From Hyphomicrobiales bacterium (lineage in GTDB: Bacteria; Pseudomonadota; Alphaproteobacteria; Rhizobiales; Xanthobacteraceae), in NCBI GenBank assembly GCA_021730985.1, contig JAKFYI010000022.1, positions 1-64,000 on the forward strand: 64,000 nt of DNA. Reading direction: 5' to 3'. Below, piece after piece: positions 26,339 to 34,688 of the stretch. The notes under the pieces were generated by a model. The model was not told the DNA's origin, did no database searches, and saw only the letters and a program-made list of their open reading frames with translations. Position 1 is the stretch's first letter, and the number at the start of each line of letters is the position of its first letter. The translations under genes were made by a program, and so were the position numbers.

Positions 26339-27613
26339 TCATAGCAGAACGTATTCGGTCTGGTTGCTGTCGCGCTGCGCGCGCGCGCCAGCCTTTTCCG
26401 GCGTGCGGGTGAACGGCCGGTTGTCGTCGGTCAGCGGCAGACGCGCCGCCTCGACGCCGGCATCGTCCCGGTGATTGGCGACGCTGTCGGTCACGCGCCA
26501 TGCTCCGTCCGCGCCCTTCTTCCAGATCGAAGGATCGCGCATCGGCTCGACCATCGCGAGCAACTCGGCCTCGGTCATGCCCACGCTGTTGAGGAACACA
26601 TCCATGTCGCCGGGGCGAACGTGGTCGTACTTGATCACCATATCGATCGCGCGCTCGCGGCTCATGCGTCCGTGACGTACTTCGTTCGAAGCGTCGTCCG
26701 TGGCGCGGCCATAGCCGAACTTCAGGTACTTCAGGTAATCGTGCAGGCCGTTGGCGTGGATGTCGTCGTTCTTGGCGTAGATGTTGAACGTGCGGTCGCG
26801 CGACTGCGCGGTTTCGAAGTCCAGCTTATCGATCACGAACTCCGCCTGCGAGCGGCCATCCCACGGCAGATAGTTGGACAGATAGATGCCACGCACGCCG
26901 ACGCGCTCCAGATCCTCATCGGACGGATAGAAGAACGGCGCCAGATCGTAGCGCGTGAGGCCGGACTCCTCGAGCAGCAAATCCTCCGGCTCGAAGCCGC
27001 GCATGGAATGTTCCTGGCGCTTCTTCTTGGTGAACTCGACGAAGTCGTCGAGGTTGTACATGCCCACCAGCTCGGAGAAGCCCTCCTCGCCCCACACCAT
27101 CAGCGGCACGTCGTATTGCACGGCCGCGCGGATCGGGAACGTCATGATCCCGGCATGATAATGCCAGGTCACGTCGCCTACCCGCTTGAGCATGTATTTG
27201 GCGATGCGCTTGGCCGAGCCGGGTGCCGTGGTGAAGCGCACCAGGTTGCAGTCCAGCTTCTCGACGATGTTGGTCAGGTTGCGGATGCCGAGCGGCGTGT
27301 TGAAGGTGTGGTTGTAGCTGACCAGCAGCGGATTGAGGCCGTAACGCTCCTTGATCGTGTAGACCTGGAAATGGCTGTCCTTGCCGCCGGACACAGGAAT
27401 GATGCAGTCGTACGGATTGCCCTTCTCGCGCTGCCTGGCTTTGTATTCGCCCACCATCTCGCGCAGCTTGCGCTCGCGGCCCGGCCAATCGACCTGATTG
27501 AGGAAGATCGTCTTGGCCTCGAACGAGCGGCAGCCGGAGCAGACGCCGTCGTCGTCGATCACCAGGCCCGGCTTGGTGTTGGCCGGATAGACGCAGCGTT
27601 TGCAGTATTCCAT
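26339..27613 (-). CDS. N-acetyl sugar amidotransferase (WbpG/PseA family), copy 2
   Basis: A 424-residue member. MEYCKRCVYPANT and DGVCSGCRSFE give two CxxC pairs; the PP-loop is IIPVSGGKDSHFQV near residue 92; WHYHAGIMTFPI, VWGEEGF and YLPWDGRSQAEFV follow. The C-terminal ~50 residues (after NHRDDAGVEAARLPL) are polar and not part of the conserved fold. With the HisF (27644) and HisH (28465) upstream it forms a complete acetamidino-installing set, as for WbpG/HisH2/HisF2 of P. aeruginosa O-antigen. PseI downstream suggests its target is pseudaminic acid or a precursor; that is inference. Confidence 0.9.
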   Translation of the reverse strand: MEYCKRCVYPANTKPGLVIDDDGVCSGCRSFEAKTIFLNQVDWPGRERKLREMVGEYKARQREKGNPYDCIIPVSGGKDSHFQVYTIKERYGLNPLLVSYNHTFNTPLGIRNLTNIVEKLDCNLVRFTTAPGSAKRIAKYMLKRVGDVTWHYHAGIMTFPIRAAVQYDVPLMVWGEEGFSELVGMYNLDDFVEFTKKKRQEHSMRGFEPEDLLLEESGLTRYDLAPFFYPSDEDLERVGVRGIYLSNYLPWDGRSQAEFVIDKLDFETAQSRDRTFNIYAKNDDIHANGLHDYLKYLKFGYGRATDDASNEVRHGRMSRERAIDMVIKYDHVRPGDMDVFLNSVGMTEAELLAMVEPMRDPSIWKKGADGAWRVTDSVANHRDDAGVEAARLPLTDDNRPFTRTPEKAGARAQRDSNQTEYVLL

Positions 27614-27643
27614 CGACGCGTTCCGGATGATGATGTCGCGAAC

Positions 27644-28468
27644 CTAGAACGGTCGGTACGCCGGCCGGCGCGGCATCGCGACCTTGTAGAAGGTGGTGCC
27701 CCTGACAGGCAAGCCCGCCGCCGCCATGAATTCCTTGGCCTTCTTGGTGCTGTGCTCGGTGTAATGAAAGATGTTGCCGGCGGCGACCCCGTGCGCGTGA
27801 CCCTGCCGCACGCCGTCCACCAGATGGTCCCAGTTGGCCACCCCACCCATGGCGACCACGGGAATGCTGACCGCATCGCTGATCAGCCGAACCAGGTCCA
27901 GATCGTAGCCGCGCTTGTCGCCATCGTGCTCGATCTCGTTCAGCAGGATCTCGCCGGCGCCAAGACTCACAACTTCCTCCGCCCACGCCCTGGCGTCGCG
28001 TCCGGACGGCACGCGGCCTCGGTCCCCGACAGCCTCGTACCCGGACGGCATGTCCGCATTGCGCCTGGCGTCGATCGAAACCACAACGCACTGGCTGCCG
28101 AACTGCGCAGCGATCTCCCTGATCAGCGCCGGCCGCTCCAAGGCGCCGGTATTCAGCGCGATCTTGTCGGCGCCGGCGCGGGTGTAGGTGCGCACCCGAT
28201 CCAGATCGCGAATCTTGCCACCCACTGTCAGCGGCACGAAACAGCGGCGCGACAGGCCCTCGACAATCTCCTCGAAGCGCACGCGATGCGCGTCGTCCTT
28301 GGAAATTTCGAGCACGAATATCTCGTCCACGGTCCAGGTGTTGAAGAAGTCGACCGCGGTGAACGCGCTGCCAACGTTGTTGGTCGGGCGGAAACGGCGG
28401 GTCTGCACCACGTCCCCGTTGAAGACCAGCAAAGTGGCGATCAAGCGATGCTTCTGGATGCGGCTCAT
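27644..28468 (-). CDS. HisF-like acetamidino-modification protein (AglZ/HisF2 type), set 1
   Basis: A 274-residue (beta-alpha)8 HisF paralogue. HRLIATLLVFNGDVVQ aligns with the HisF start, but the catalytic Asp11 position is Leu (LLV instead of LDV). The Asp130 equivalent is kept (VSIDARR, Asp133) and the GGGI phosphate loop is changed to VGGKI. Loss of Asp11 argues against imidazole-glycerol-phosphate synthesis and for ammonia delivery to the amidotransferase. The ATG at 28468 overlaps the HisH stop (ATGA); a longer frame reads into HisH. Thirty bases separate it from the amidotransferase. Confidence 0.9.
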   Translation of the reverse strand: MSRIQKHRLIATLLVFNGDVVQTRRFRPTNNVGSAFTAVDFFNTWTVDEIFVLEISKDDAHRVRFEEIVEGLSRRCFVPLTVGGKIRDLDRVRTYTRAGADKIALNTGALERPALIREIAAQFGSQCVVVSIDARRNADMPSGYEAVGDRGRVPSGRDARAWAEEVVSLGAGEILLNEIEHDGDKRGYDLDLVRLISDAVSIPVVAMGGVANWDHLVDGVRQGHAHGVAAGNIFHYTEHSTKKAKEFMAAAGLPVRGTTFYKVAMPRRPAYRPF

Positions 28469-29094
28469 GCGCCGGCCTGCAGAAACGTTTCGAGCAATTT
28501 CATGCCGCCAAGCTGTGACTTTTCCGGGTGGAACTGCACCGCTGCGATGTTGTCGCGCTCCAGCGCCGCGCAGAACTGCACGCCGTAGTCGCAGATGCCA
28601 CTGGCAATTCCGTGGGTGCATACAAGCGGCGCGTAATAGCTATGAACGAAGTAGAAGTCGGCAGGCGATTGCAGCGCAGCCATTAGCTTGGACGATGGCG
28701 CAACCTCGACCTCGTTCCAGCCCACATGGGGAACCTTGGGCTGGTCCTGTCCGGACGGAAACCGCTCTACCCGGCCCTTGACCCAACCGAGCCCTGGGGC
28801 TGAGCCCTCCTCGCTGCCTTCGAACACGAACTGCATGCCGAGACAGATGCCGAGATAAGGCACGCCTGCCTCCACCACCCTGCGCTGCAGTGCCTCGACA
28901 TGACCGCGCTCGTTCAACCCCCGCATGCCCGCATCGAACGAGCCGACGCCGGGGAGCACGATTAACTTCGCGTCGCCAAGCGCCGCGCCGTTCTCGGCGA
29001 CGGTGACATCGACATCGAAACAATTCAGCGCGTTCACCACCGACCGGATGTTCGCCAGCCCGTAGTCGATCACGGCGATGCGGCGCGCGCTCAC
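28465..29094 (-). CDS. HisH-like glutamine amidotransferase, set 1
   Basis: A 209-residue class I glutaminase. IAVIDYGLANIRSVVNAL, VLPGVGSF, LGICLGMQFVFEGSEE with nucleophile Cys84, and VQFHPEKSQ with His189/Glu191 form the full Cys-His-Glu triad, so it should hydrolyse glutamine to ammonia. It is coupled by four-base overlaps to both HisF genes: the HisF of set 2 upstream (29091) and the HisF of set 1 downstream. It serves sugar acetamidino formation with the adjacent amidotransferases rather than histidine synthesis, judging by neighbours. Confidence 0.9.
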   Translation of the reverse strand: MSARRIAVIDYGLANIRSVVNALNCFDVDVTVAENGAALGDAKLIVLPGVGSFDAGMRGLNERGHVEALQRRVVEAGVPYLGICLGMQFVFEGSEEGSAPGLGWVKGRVERFPSGQDQPKVPHVGWNEVEVAPSSKLMAALQSPADFYFVHSYYAPLVCTHGIASGICDYGVQFCAALERDNIAAVQFHPEKSQLGGMKLLETFLQAGA

Positions 29095-29843
29095 AGCCGC
29101 ATCTCCAGACCGGCGTTCTTGAGGAAACTCTTCACCTTGAAAATGTTGTTGTCGGAGAACACCAACATCGTGCCGAGTGCGACCGCGTCGGCCCCCTTGC
29201 GCATCGCGTCAGCGACCTGGTCGAGCGATCCGGCGCCGCCCTCCAGAATGATCGGCACTTCGACCAGACCCGACGCCTCCTCGAGCAGCGCCATGTCGAG
29301 GCCTGTGCGCGTCCCCTCGCGATCGACCGCCATCAACCGGACTTCGCCTGCCCCCTCGCCGACCGCGCGCTTGAGCCATTCCTTCCAGACTAGGCCCGGG
29401 ACAGCCTTGCCGGTGCGGTGATCGTACAGCCTTCGGCCCGCGGCGGCTGTGGTCACGTCGATGCCAATGACGATCGCTTGCGCGCCGAATACGTGGGCGA
29501 GCTTCCCGATCAAGCCGGGATCGTCGAGCGCCGTGGTCGTCACGCAGATCTTGTCGGCGCCGGCGTTCATGCAGCGCTGCGCCGTCTCCACGCTGGCGAT
29601 GTTACCGCCAACCGTCAGCGGCATGAAGCAGGCCCGGGCGACCGCGGCCACGCTGACAAAGTCAGGTTCGCGCTTTTCCCGGCTGGCATCGATGTCGATC
29701 AGCAGCAGTTCGTCCGCTCCCTGGGCGTTGTGGGCCCGTGCCGTGGTGTCGGGACGCCCGGCGTCGCGATGATCGGCATAGTTCACGCCTTTGACCAGAC
29801 GGCCGCCGCGCAGCAGCAGGCTCGGAATGATCCGTTTCAGCAC
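29091..29843 (-). CDS. HisF-like acetamidino-modification protein (AglZ/HisF2 type), set 2
   Basis: A 250-residue HisF paralogue. KRIIPSLLLRGGRLVKGVNY aligns with HisF KRIIACLDVKDG but the Asp11 position is Leu. Asp130 is kept (IGIDV, Asp129), VDREGTRTG retains the second-half Asp-loop, and VGGNI replaces GGGI. As in set 1, cyclase chemistry is probably lost. It follows the HisH of set 2 by 19 bases and overlaps the HisH of set 1 by four, so the two sets are interleaved in the order amidotransferase-HisH-HisF-HisH-HisF-amidotransferase. Confidence 0.9.
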   Translation of the reverse strand: MLKRIIPSLLLRGGRLVKGVNYADHRDAGRPDTTARAHNAQGADELLLIDIDASREKREPDFVSVAAVARACFMPLTVGGNIASVETAQRCMNAGADKICVTTTALDDPGLIGKLAHVFGAQAIVIGIDVTTAAAGRRLYDHRTGKAVPGLVWKEWLKRAVGEGAGEVRLMAVDREGTRTGLDMALLEEASGLVEVPIILEGGAGSLDQVADAMRKGADAVALGTMLVFSDNNIFKVKSFLKNAGLEMRL

Positions 29844-29862
29844 GGCGGAAACCCACGCACGG

Positions 29863-30489
29863 TCATGGAGCCCAATCGAGAAACGCGCGGATCAGATTCT
29901 GGCCGTTGATCTGCGACTTCTCCGGATGAAACTGGGTTGCAAACACCGTGCCGTCCAGAACGGCCGCCACCAAGGGCTTTTCATAGGTGGCGCGCGCTGC
30001 CACGGCCGCGCCGGCCGGCGTAACCAGCGTGTACGAATGACAGAAATAGAAGGTCCGCATCCGCTCCGGCCCCTGAAAGAAACGCGCGGCCGCGCCCTGT
30101 GGCTCGACTAGGTTCCAGCCCATGTGGGGCACCCGCGCCTGAGCGACCCCCGCGTCGCGCAGATGAACCACGTCGCCCGGCAGCCATCCGAGCCCCCGGT
30201 GCTCGCCGAACTCCAACAGGCGTTCGGCCAGAAGTTCCATCCCAAGGCATATCCCGAGCATCGGGCGGCCGCGTCGCCGCACCGCGTCTTCGAGCGCGTC
30301 CCGCAGCCCGCTGACGGCCAGACGCTCGGCCGCGGCGCCCGCCGCGCCGACGCCCGGCAACACCAGCCGGTCGGCGGCGAGGACCGTTTCAGGATCGCGC
30401 GCGATCACCGGCTCGGCGCCGGCCGCGAACAGCGCGTTGCGCACCGACTCGATGTTGCCGGCCCCGTAATCGACGATTGCGACTTTCAT
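29863..30489 (-). CDS. HisH-like glutamine amidotransferase, set 2
   Basis: A 208-residue class I glutaminase: VAIVDYGAGNIESVRNAL, VLPGVGAAGAAAERL, LGICLGMELLAER with Cys81, and TQFHPEKSQ with His188/Glu190. The triad is complete. The ATG at 30489 (MKVAIVDYG) is the family start; the frame open to 30642 reads into the amidotransferase gene. It lies 28 bases downstream of amidotransferase copy 3 and is expected to feed ammonia through the following HisF. Confidence 0.9.
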   Translation of the reverse strand: MKVAIVDYGAGNIESVRNALFAAGAEPVIARDPETVLAADRLVLPGVGAAGAAAERLAVSGLRDALEDAVRRRGRPMLGICLGMELLAERLLEFGEHRGLGWLPGDVVHLRDAGVAQARVPHMGWNLVEPQGAAARFFQGPERMRTFYFCHSYTLVTPAGAAVAARATYEKPLVAAVLDGTVFATQFHPEKSQINGQNLIRAFLDWAP

Positions 30490-30517
30490 GACCGGGCGGG
30501 CTTCAACCGTTGCACTC

Positions 30518-31711
30518 TCAGAGCGCGGACGCCTTATCTTTGTCTTTCGCCGGATCGCCGACGATGCGGTTCCAACTGTCGATGTCGGTCGGCACCCAGT
30601 TGGTGCGATTGCGCTGGCACTCCTCGCACGACGGCATGACATGCGGTGAGACCGCGTGGGGCTCGATCAGCTTGAGGAATTCCTCCTCCTTGAGGCCCAG
30701 ATAGTCGAGGAAGAGATCGAGCGCGGCAGGCCTGCGGCCGTCATATTCGGCCACGAGACGCTCGCCCTCTTCGCGGGTCTTGCGATTGTTGCGAATGTCG
30801 ATCGACACAAGGTGCGTGGTGCGCCCGAAGCCGCGCTTGAGATACTTGATGTAATCGCGAACGCCCTGCATGAAGCATTCGATTTTCTCGTAATCGTATT
30901 CCGGAGGAACGCCTTCGACCTGGTCGCCCTTCCAGCCCAGTTCCCGCTTGATCAGTTCGACCTGGTTCTTGACGTCCCACGGAATGTACGACCCGAGGAG
31001 CACCGAGCGCACGCCGCGCAACTGGTCGGCCGGGGGATAGGTGTAGGGCATCAAATCGCGGCCGGTGACCTCGTAGTCGGAAACAGTGTTGTCGAGCATG
31101 CCAAGCATGTCCTCGGCGTTGATGCCGAGGTTCACGAACGCGTTGAAACGGCGCTCATCGACTTCTTCTTCTTCGTCATAGCGGTAGAACGAGGCGTACT
31201 CGGCGGTCGGCTCTCCCCAGATGATCAGCGGGATGCGTTGCCAGATCGACACCCACATCGGATAGGAGAAGATGCCGGTGTGGCAGTGCCAGCAGAAGTC
31301 GCCGCGGCGGCGCAGCGATTCGAACATCAACTTGCGGACCACCTGCCAGTTCGGCGTGAAGTGGTGCACATCCACGCCGAGCGTGCGGAATGTGCGCAGG
31401 CTGTTCTCCTGCACGGTCTTGCGCAGGAAACCGTGGTCGAAGCGCACCACCAGCGGCCGCATTTTCTTGACCTTGACCAGATACCAGAGCGTGAAGGTGG
31501 AATCCTTGCCGCCTGAGAACGGCACGATGCAGTCGTATTGCTGCTTGCCGCGATAGCGGTCGAACATTTCGTCCATCGCCGCGCCGCGCGCCGCCCAATC
31601 GATCTGGCCGTGCTTGTATTCGATCTGCCGGCAGACCGAGCACACGCCCTGCTCGTCGAACGTGAGCGATTCGGCGGTTTCGGGCATCACACAGCGGCTG
31701 CAGTACTTCAT
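30518..31711 (-). CDS. N-acetyl sugar amidotransferase (WbpG/PseA family), copy 3
   Basis: A 397-residue member. MKYCSRCVMPETA and GVCSVCRQIE give the N-terminal CxxC pairs; the PP-loop is VPFSGGKDSTF near residue 67; FCWHCHTGIFSYP and IWGEPTAEYASFYR follow. It also has SCEEC close to the C terminus (about residue 365), not seen in the longer copies 1 and 4. Probably converts a sugar acetamido group to acetamidino with the HisH/HisF of set 2. It lies ten bases after a GNAT gene; the class III aminotransferase and oxidoreductase further upstream may build its substrate. Confidence 0.9.
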   Translation of the reverse strand: MKYCSRCVMPETAESLTFDEQGVCSVCRQIEYKHGQIDWAARGAAMDEMFDRYRGKQQYDCIVPFSGGKDSTFTLWYLVKVKKMRPLVVRFDHGFLRKTVQENSLRTFRTLGVDVHHFTPNWQVVRKLMFESLRRRGDFCWHCHTGIFSYPMWVSIWQRIPLIIWGEPTAEYASFYRYDEEEEVDERRFNAFVNLGINAEDMLGMLDNTVSDYEVTGRDLMPYTYPPADQLRGVRSVLLGSYIPWDVKNQVELIKRELGWKGDQVEGVPPEYDYEKIECFMQGVRDYIKYLKRGFGRTTHLVSIDIRNNRKTREEGERLVAEYDGRRPAALDLFLDYLGLKEEEFLKLIEPHAVSPHVMPSCEECQRNRTNWVPTDIDSWNRIVGDPAKDKDKASAL

Positions 31712-31721
31712 TTCGGTCTCT

Positions 31722-32273
31722 TCATGGAGCGGGGGCGACGTCCCGCAGCCTGCTCATTAGCACCTCGTCAACTCTTACCCCGTCGCAGACACGAGCGCCA
31801 CGCAAACGGCCTTCTTCAACAAAACCGGCCCGGCTAAAGGCGCGCTGCGAGGCTACATTTGGGGCATAGAAGCCCGCCTCCACGCGCTCCAGGCCGAGCG
31901 CCGCGAAGCCGTGATCTGCGACTGCGATCACAGCCTGGCCTGCAAGACCCTGGCCCCAGAAATCCTTTGCTCCAATCAGAATCCCGATTGCGGCCGCGGC
32001 GTGACGGCGGTCGATCGGCCCGAGCTTGATGTTGCCGATGTGCCGTTGTGGGTCGCGCCTAGGGAACAAGCCCAGCAGCAGATTGTCGGAACTCGCGTTC
32101 ATTCGCGCGATGAAGGCCGCCAGCGCTTCGGCACCAGGCGGCGAAAACCGCACCTCAAGATAACGGGTGACGTCGCCGTCGCTCATCCAGTCGGCATATG
32201 CACCGCCCGCATAGCTGGCGTCGAGCGAGCGCAAGATCAGGTCCTTGGTCTCCAGAGGAACTTCGAGCAGCAC
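31722..32273 (-). CDS. GNAT acetyltransferase, RimJ/RimL-like
   Basis: A 183-residue GNAT protein. ETKDLILRSLDASYAGGAY and DGDVTRYLEVRF open the fold; IGNIKLGPID and FWGQGLAGQAVIAVADHGF hold the acetyl-CoA loop (GQGLAG); VASQRAFSRAGFVEEGRLR is the usual end. The likely start is GTG at 32273, two bases after the aminotransferase stop; no ATG fits without overlapping that gene deeply. It probably acetylates an amino sugar made by the adjacent class III aminotransferase, or serves as a second PseH-like enzyme. Confidence 0.78.
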   Translation of the reverse strand: MLLEVPLETKDLILRSLDASYAGGAYADWMSDGDVTRYLEVRFSPPGAEALAAFIARMNASSDNLLLGLFPRRDPQRHIGNIKLGPIDRRHAAAAIGILIGAKDFWGQGLAGQAVIAVADHGFAALGLERVEAGFYAPNVASQRAFSRAGFVEEGRLRGARVCDGVRVDEVLMSRLRDVAPAP

Positions 32274-32275
32274 GC

Positions 32276-33586
32276 TCAACCCCGCACGGCGAATACGGGC
32301 CGGATCGGAGGGCAGCCGAGGCGCTTGTCGATATCGCCCGCTGCGATGGCATCCGCCACGCTCGCCAGCGCGTGATCGTAGGCGCCGAGCACATGCGCGA
32401 TGTCGGCATCGTCGTGCGCGTAGCACATGTTGTGGGAACCGAGAGTCAGAACGCCCCGCCACAGCATCTCGATCAACAGCAGGGTCTTCACCGCTTCCTT
32501 GCTGCTGCCGTTCGGCGCATCGCTGAAGCCCAGCAAGGTCCACGACGGCACGCCGTTGACCGAAATCACGTCCGTCAGCTTGTGCCGCGCAATTCGCGCC
32601 CGCAGACCGTCGGCCAGAACGGTGCCCCGCTTCCAGAGCGCGCCGATCACGTCCTGCGCGCGCATCTTCTTGATGGTTGCAAGCGAAGCGGCCAGCGACA
32701 GCGCCTCGCCGCCGAAAGTCGAGGAGAAGAAGATTTCCTCCATCTGCTTCATCAGGTCGGCGCGGCCCACCGCCGCGGCGATCGGCATTCCATTGCCCAT
32801 GCTCTTGCCGAACGCGGACAGATCCGGAGTCACGCCATAGCGCGCCTGGGCGCCTCCGATATCGACCCGGAACCCGGTGATGATCTCGTCGAAGATCAGC
32901 AGCGCACCGTGGCGGTGGGTCAGATCGCGGATGGCTTCAAGCTCAGTCTTGGTCGGCTCGCGCAGGCCGACGGTTTCCAGAATGACGGCGGCGAACTCGC
33001 CCTTGTGCTGACCCAGAATTTTTTCCAGCGCCGCGATGTCGAGGAAGTTGAACTTGTGGGTCAGCGCCCCAACTGCGCCCGGCACGCCTTTGTTGCGCGT
33101 GGTGGCGCCGATGTACCAGTCCTGCCAGCCGTGATAGCCGCCGGCGGCGATGCGGTCGCGGCCGGTGAAGGCGCGGGCGACCCGGACGCAAGCGGAGGTG
33201 GCGTCGGAGCCGTTCTTGCCGAACCGCACCATTTCGGCGGATGGAATGATCTCCTTTAGCTGTTCGGCCAGCTCGATTTCGAGCTCGCTTGCCAGGCTGT
33301 AGACGATGCCCTTGTCGAGCTGAGCGCGGATCGCGGCATCGACATCGGGGTCGCAGTAGCCCAGCACGATCGGCAGCAGGCCGCACACCAGATCGACGTA
33401 TTCGTTGCCATCGACGTCCCAGACGCGGCCGCCGCGCCCGTGCGTGAGGAACATCGGCGCCTTGCCCTGCGGATACTGCACCCGGCTCTTGCTGAATGTC
33501 TGCGAGCCGAGCGGGATCACCTTTTCCGCGCGCTCAAGCAGCGCGTTCGAGCGCGCATAGCGATCGCGGTTTTCGGGATGAGTCAT
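32276..33586 (-). CDS. class III (GSA-like) PLP aminotransferase
   Basis: A 436-residue class III aminotransferase close to glutamate-1-semialdehyde aminomutase in layout: VWDVDGNEYVDLVCGLLPI, VRFGKNGSDATSACVRVARA, YHGWQDWYIG, LLIFDEIITGFR (PLP-ring Asp) and SAFGKSMGNGMP (PLP lysine). The ATG at 33586 overlaps the oxidoreductase stop by four bases. HemL itself is unlikely here: the gene sits inside a sugar operon between a Gfo/Idh oxidoreductase and a GNAT, suggesting oxidise - aminate - acetylate steps on a sugar or side chain. Substrate not readable from sequence. Confidence 0.85.
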   Translation of the reverse strand: MTHPENRDRYARSNALLERAEKVIPLGSQTFSKSRVQYPQGKAPMFLTHGRGGRVWDVDGNEYVDLVCGLLPIVLGYCDPDVDAAIRAQLDKGIVYSLASELEIELAEQLKEIIPSAEMVRFGKNGSDATSACVRVARAFTGRDRIAAGGYHGWQDWYIGATTRNKGVPGAVGALTHKFNFLDIAALEKILGQHKGEFAAVILETVGLREPTKTELEAIRDLTHRHGALLIFDEIITGFRVDIGGAQARYGVTPDLSAFGKSMGNGMPIAAAVGRADLMKQMEEIFFSSTFGGEALSLAASLATIKKMRAQDVIGALWKRGTVLADGLRARIARHKLTDVISVNGVPSWTLLGFSDAPNGSSKEAVKTLLLIEMLWRGVLTLGSHNMCYAHDDADIAHVLGAYDHALASVADAIAAGDIDKRLGCPPIRPVFAVRG

Positions 33587-34587
33587 CGAATGGCTTCCGG
33601 GGTCGCGGCGCTCAATTGAGCCGCAGATTGCCGTGCCGCGAGCGCGATGGCCAGACATTCGGCGCCGCCGCGGGCATCCAGCAGGTCGCCGTCGCCCGCC
33701 GCCGGATCGAGGAACCGCCGCATCAGTTCAACATAGGGCGCTGCGGTATCGAGTGCCGGCTGATCGAGGATGGTTTGCCAGCGATCGGAACCGGCTGGGC
33801 AGAAACGCACCAGGCACCGCTCCGGCGTCTTGCCTTCGCTGCTCCAGATCAGCGTTCCTTCGCTGCCTGCGACGATGCAACCGCGTCGTTTCGACCGCTG
33901 CAGATAATCGAGATGAATCTCGGAGCGCACGCCGCCTGTGTGGGTCAGCGTCAGCGCGGCGTAGTCTTCCACGTCAATGGCCAGATCGCTCAGCTTGCCC
34001 GCCTCACCCGTGACCCGTTGCACAGAGCCGAACAGCCAGACCAGATAATCGATCTCATGAATCGCATCGAGGATCACGCCGCCGCCGGCCGCCGCACTGG
34101 CGCTGTACAGCGTCCGGTAATCCGCGCCCGGACGCATATCCGGCAGATAATTTCCGTAGTGCGCCTGCGCGAACAGCGGTTTACCGATCTTCGGCAACGC
34201 GCCGCGCAACGTCGCAAGCGCCGGATGGAAGCGCATGTTGCAGACCACCCGCACCCGGCGTCCGGATTGCTCGACGTCAGCCAGGAAGTCCGCAACCCCC
34301 GTCAGACTTGGCGCCAGCGGCTTTTCGATCAGCAGATCGCAGCCCGCCGCCAGTGCCGCACGAGCGAGCGGCAGATGGTTGTGGTGCGGCGTCGCGATCA
34401 CCACCGCATCGGGCTTGGCGGCAAGGCCCTGCTCGACCGACTGGCAGGCCGTGCCGCCGACCGCACGCGCCACATCGGCGGCCCTCTGCGGATCTGCGTC
34501 GGCAACTGAAACGGCCGCAAGTCGCGCCGCATTGGCGGCGTGCCGGCGTCCGATCGAGCCGCAACCGACCACCAAAACCCGTTTCAT
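33583..34587 (-). CDS. Gfo/Idh/MocA-family oxidoreductase
   Basis: A 334-residue NAD(P)-dependent oxidoreductase. VLVVGCGSIGRRHAANAAR is the nucleotide loop; VIATPHHNHLPLARAAL and CDLLIEKPLAPS carry the family EKP signature; GGGVILDAIHEIDYLVWLFG matches the second-domain motif with the catalytic His. First gene of the twelve-gene minus operon, opposite a NeuB-family gene on the plus strand. Coupled to the class III aminotransferase, it may produce the keto group that is then aminated. Confidence 0.87.
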   Translation of the reverse strand: MKRVLVVGCGSIGRRHAANAARLAAVSVADADPQRAADVARAVGGTACQSVEQGLAAKPDAVVIATPHHNHLPLARAALAAGCDLLIEKPLAPSLTGVADFLADVEQSGRRVRVVCNMRFHPALATLRGALPKIGKPLFAQAHYGNYLPDMRPGADYRTLYSASAAAGGGVILDAIHEIDYLVWLFGSVQRVTGEAGKLSDLAIDVEDYAALTLTHTGGVRSEIHLDYLQRSKRRGCIVAGSEGTLIWSSEGKTPERCLVRFCPAGSDRWQTILDQPALDTAAPYVELMRRFLDPAAGDGDLLDARGGAECLAIALAARQSAAQLSAATPEAIR

Positions 34588-34688
34588 GCCCAGTTCTGCA
34601 TTGAAATGGCGGGCGATGTAAAATCACAACTCATTGTTTTATATATCATTTTCAGGCTGTTGCGCGGTTGCACGATCTGGCATAACGA
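34588..34688. promoter_or_regulatory. AT-rich divergent promoter region
   Basis: This 101-base gap separates the twelve-gene minus operon from the plus-strand NeuB/pse operon, so both must start here or nearby. It contains an AT-rich core at about 34630-34652 with TATCAT (34644-34649), five of six matches to a -10 box, but no convincing -35 at the right distance on either strand. No clear operator repeat was seen. Confidence 0.35.

Noticed and set aside
27644-30489. hisH/hisF genes as part of histidine biosynthesis
   Set aside because: They sit between sugar amidotransferases, occur three times, and the HisF copies lack Asp11 or Asp130; no other his gene is present.
32276-33586. HemL (glutamate-1-semialdehyde aminomutase) for haem synthesis
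   Set aside because: Fold and motifs are shared, but the gene is coupled to sugar-modifying genes; a sugar or side-chain substrate is more likely.
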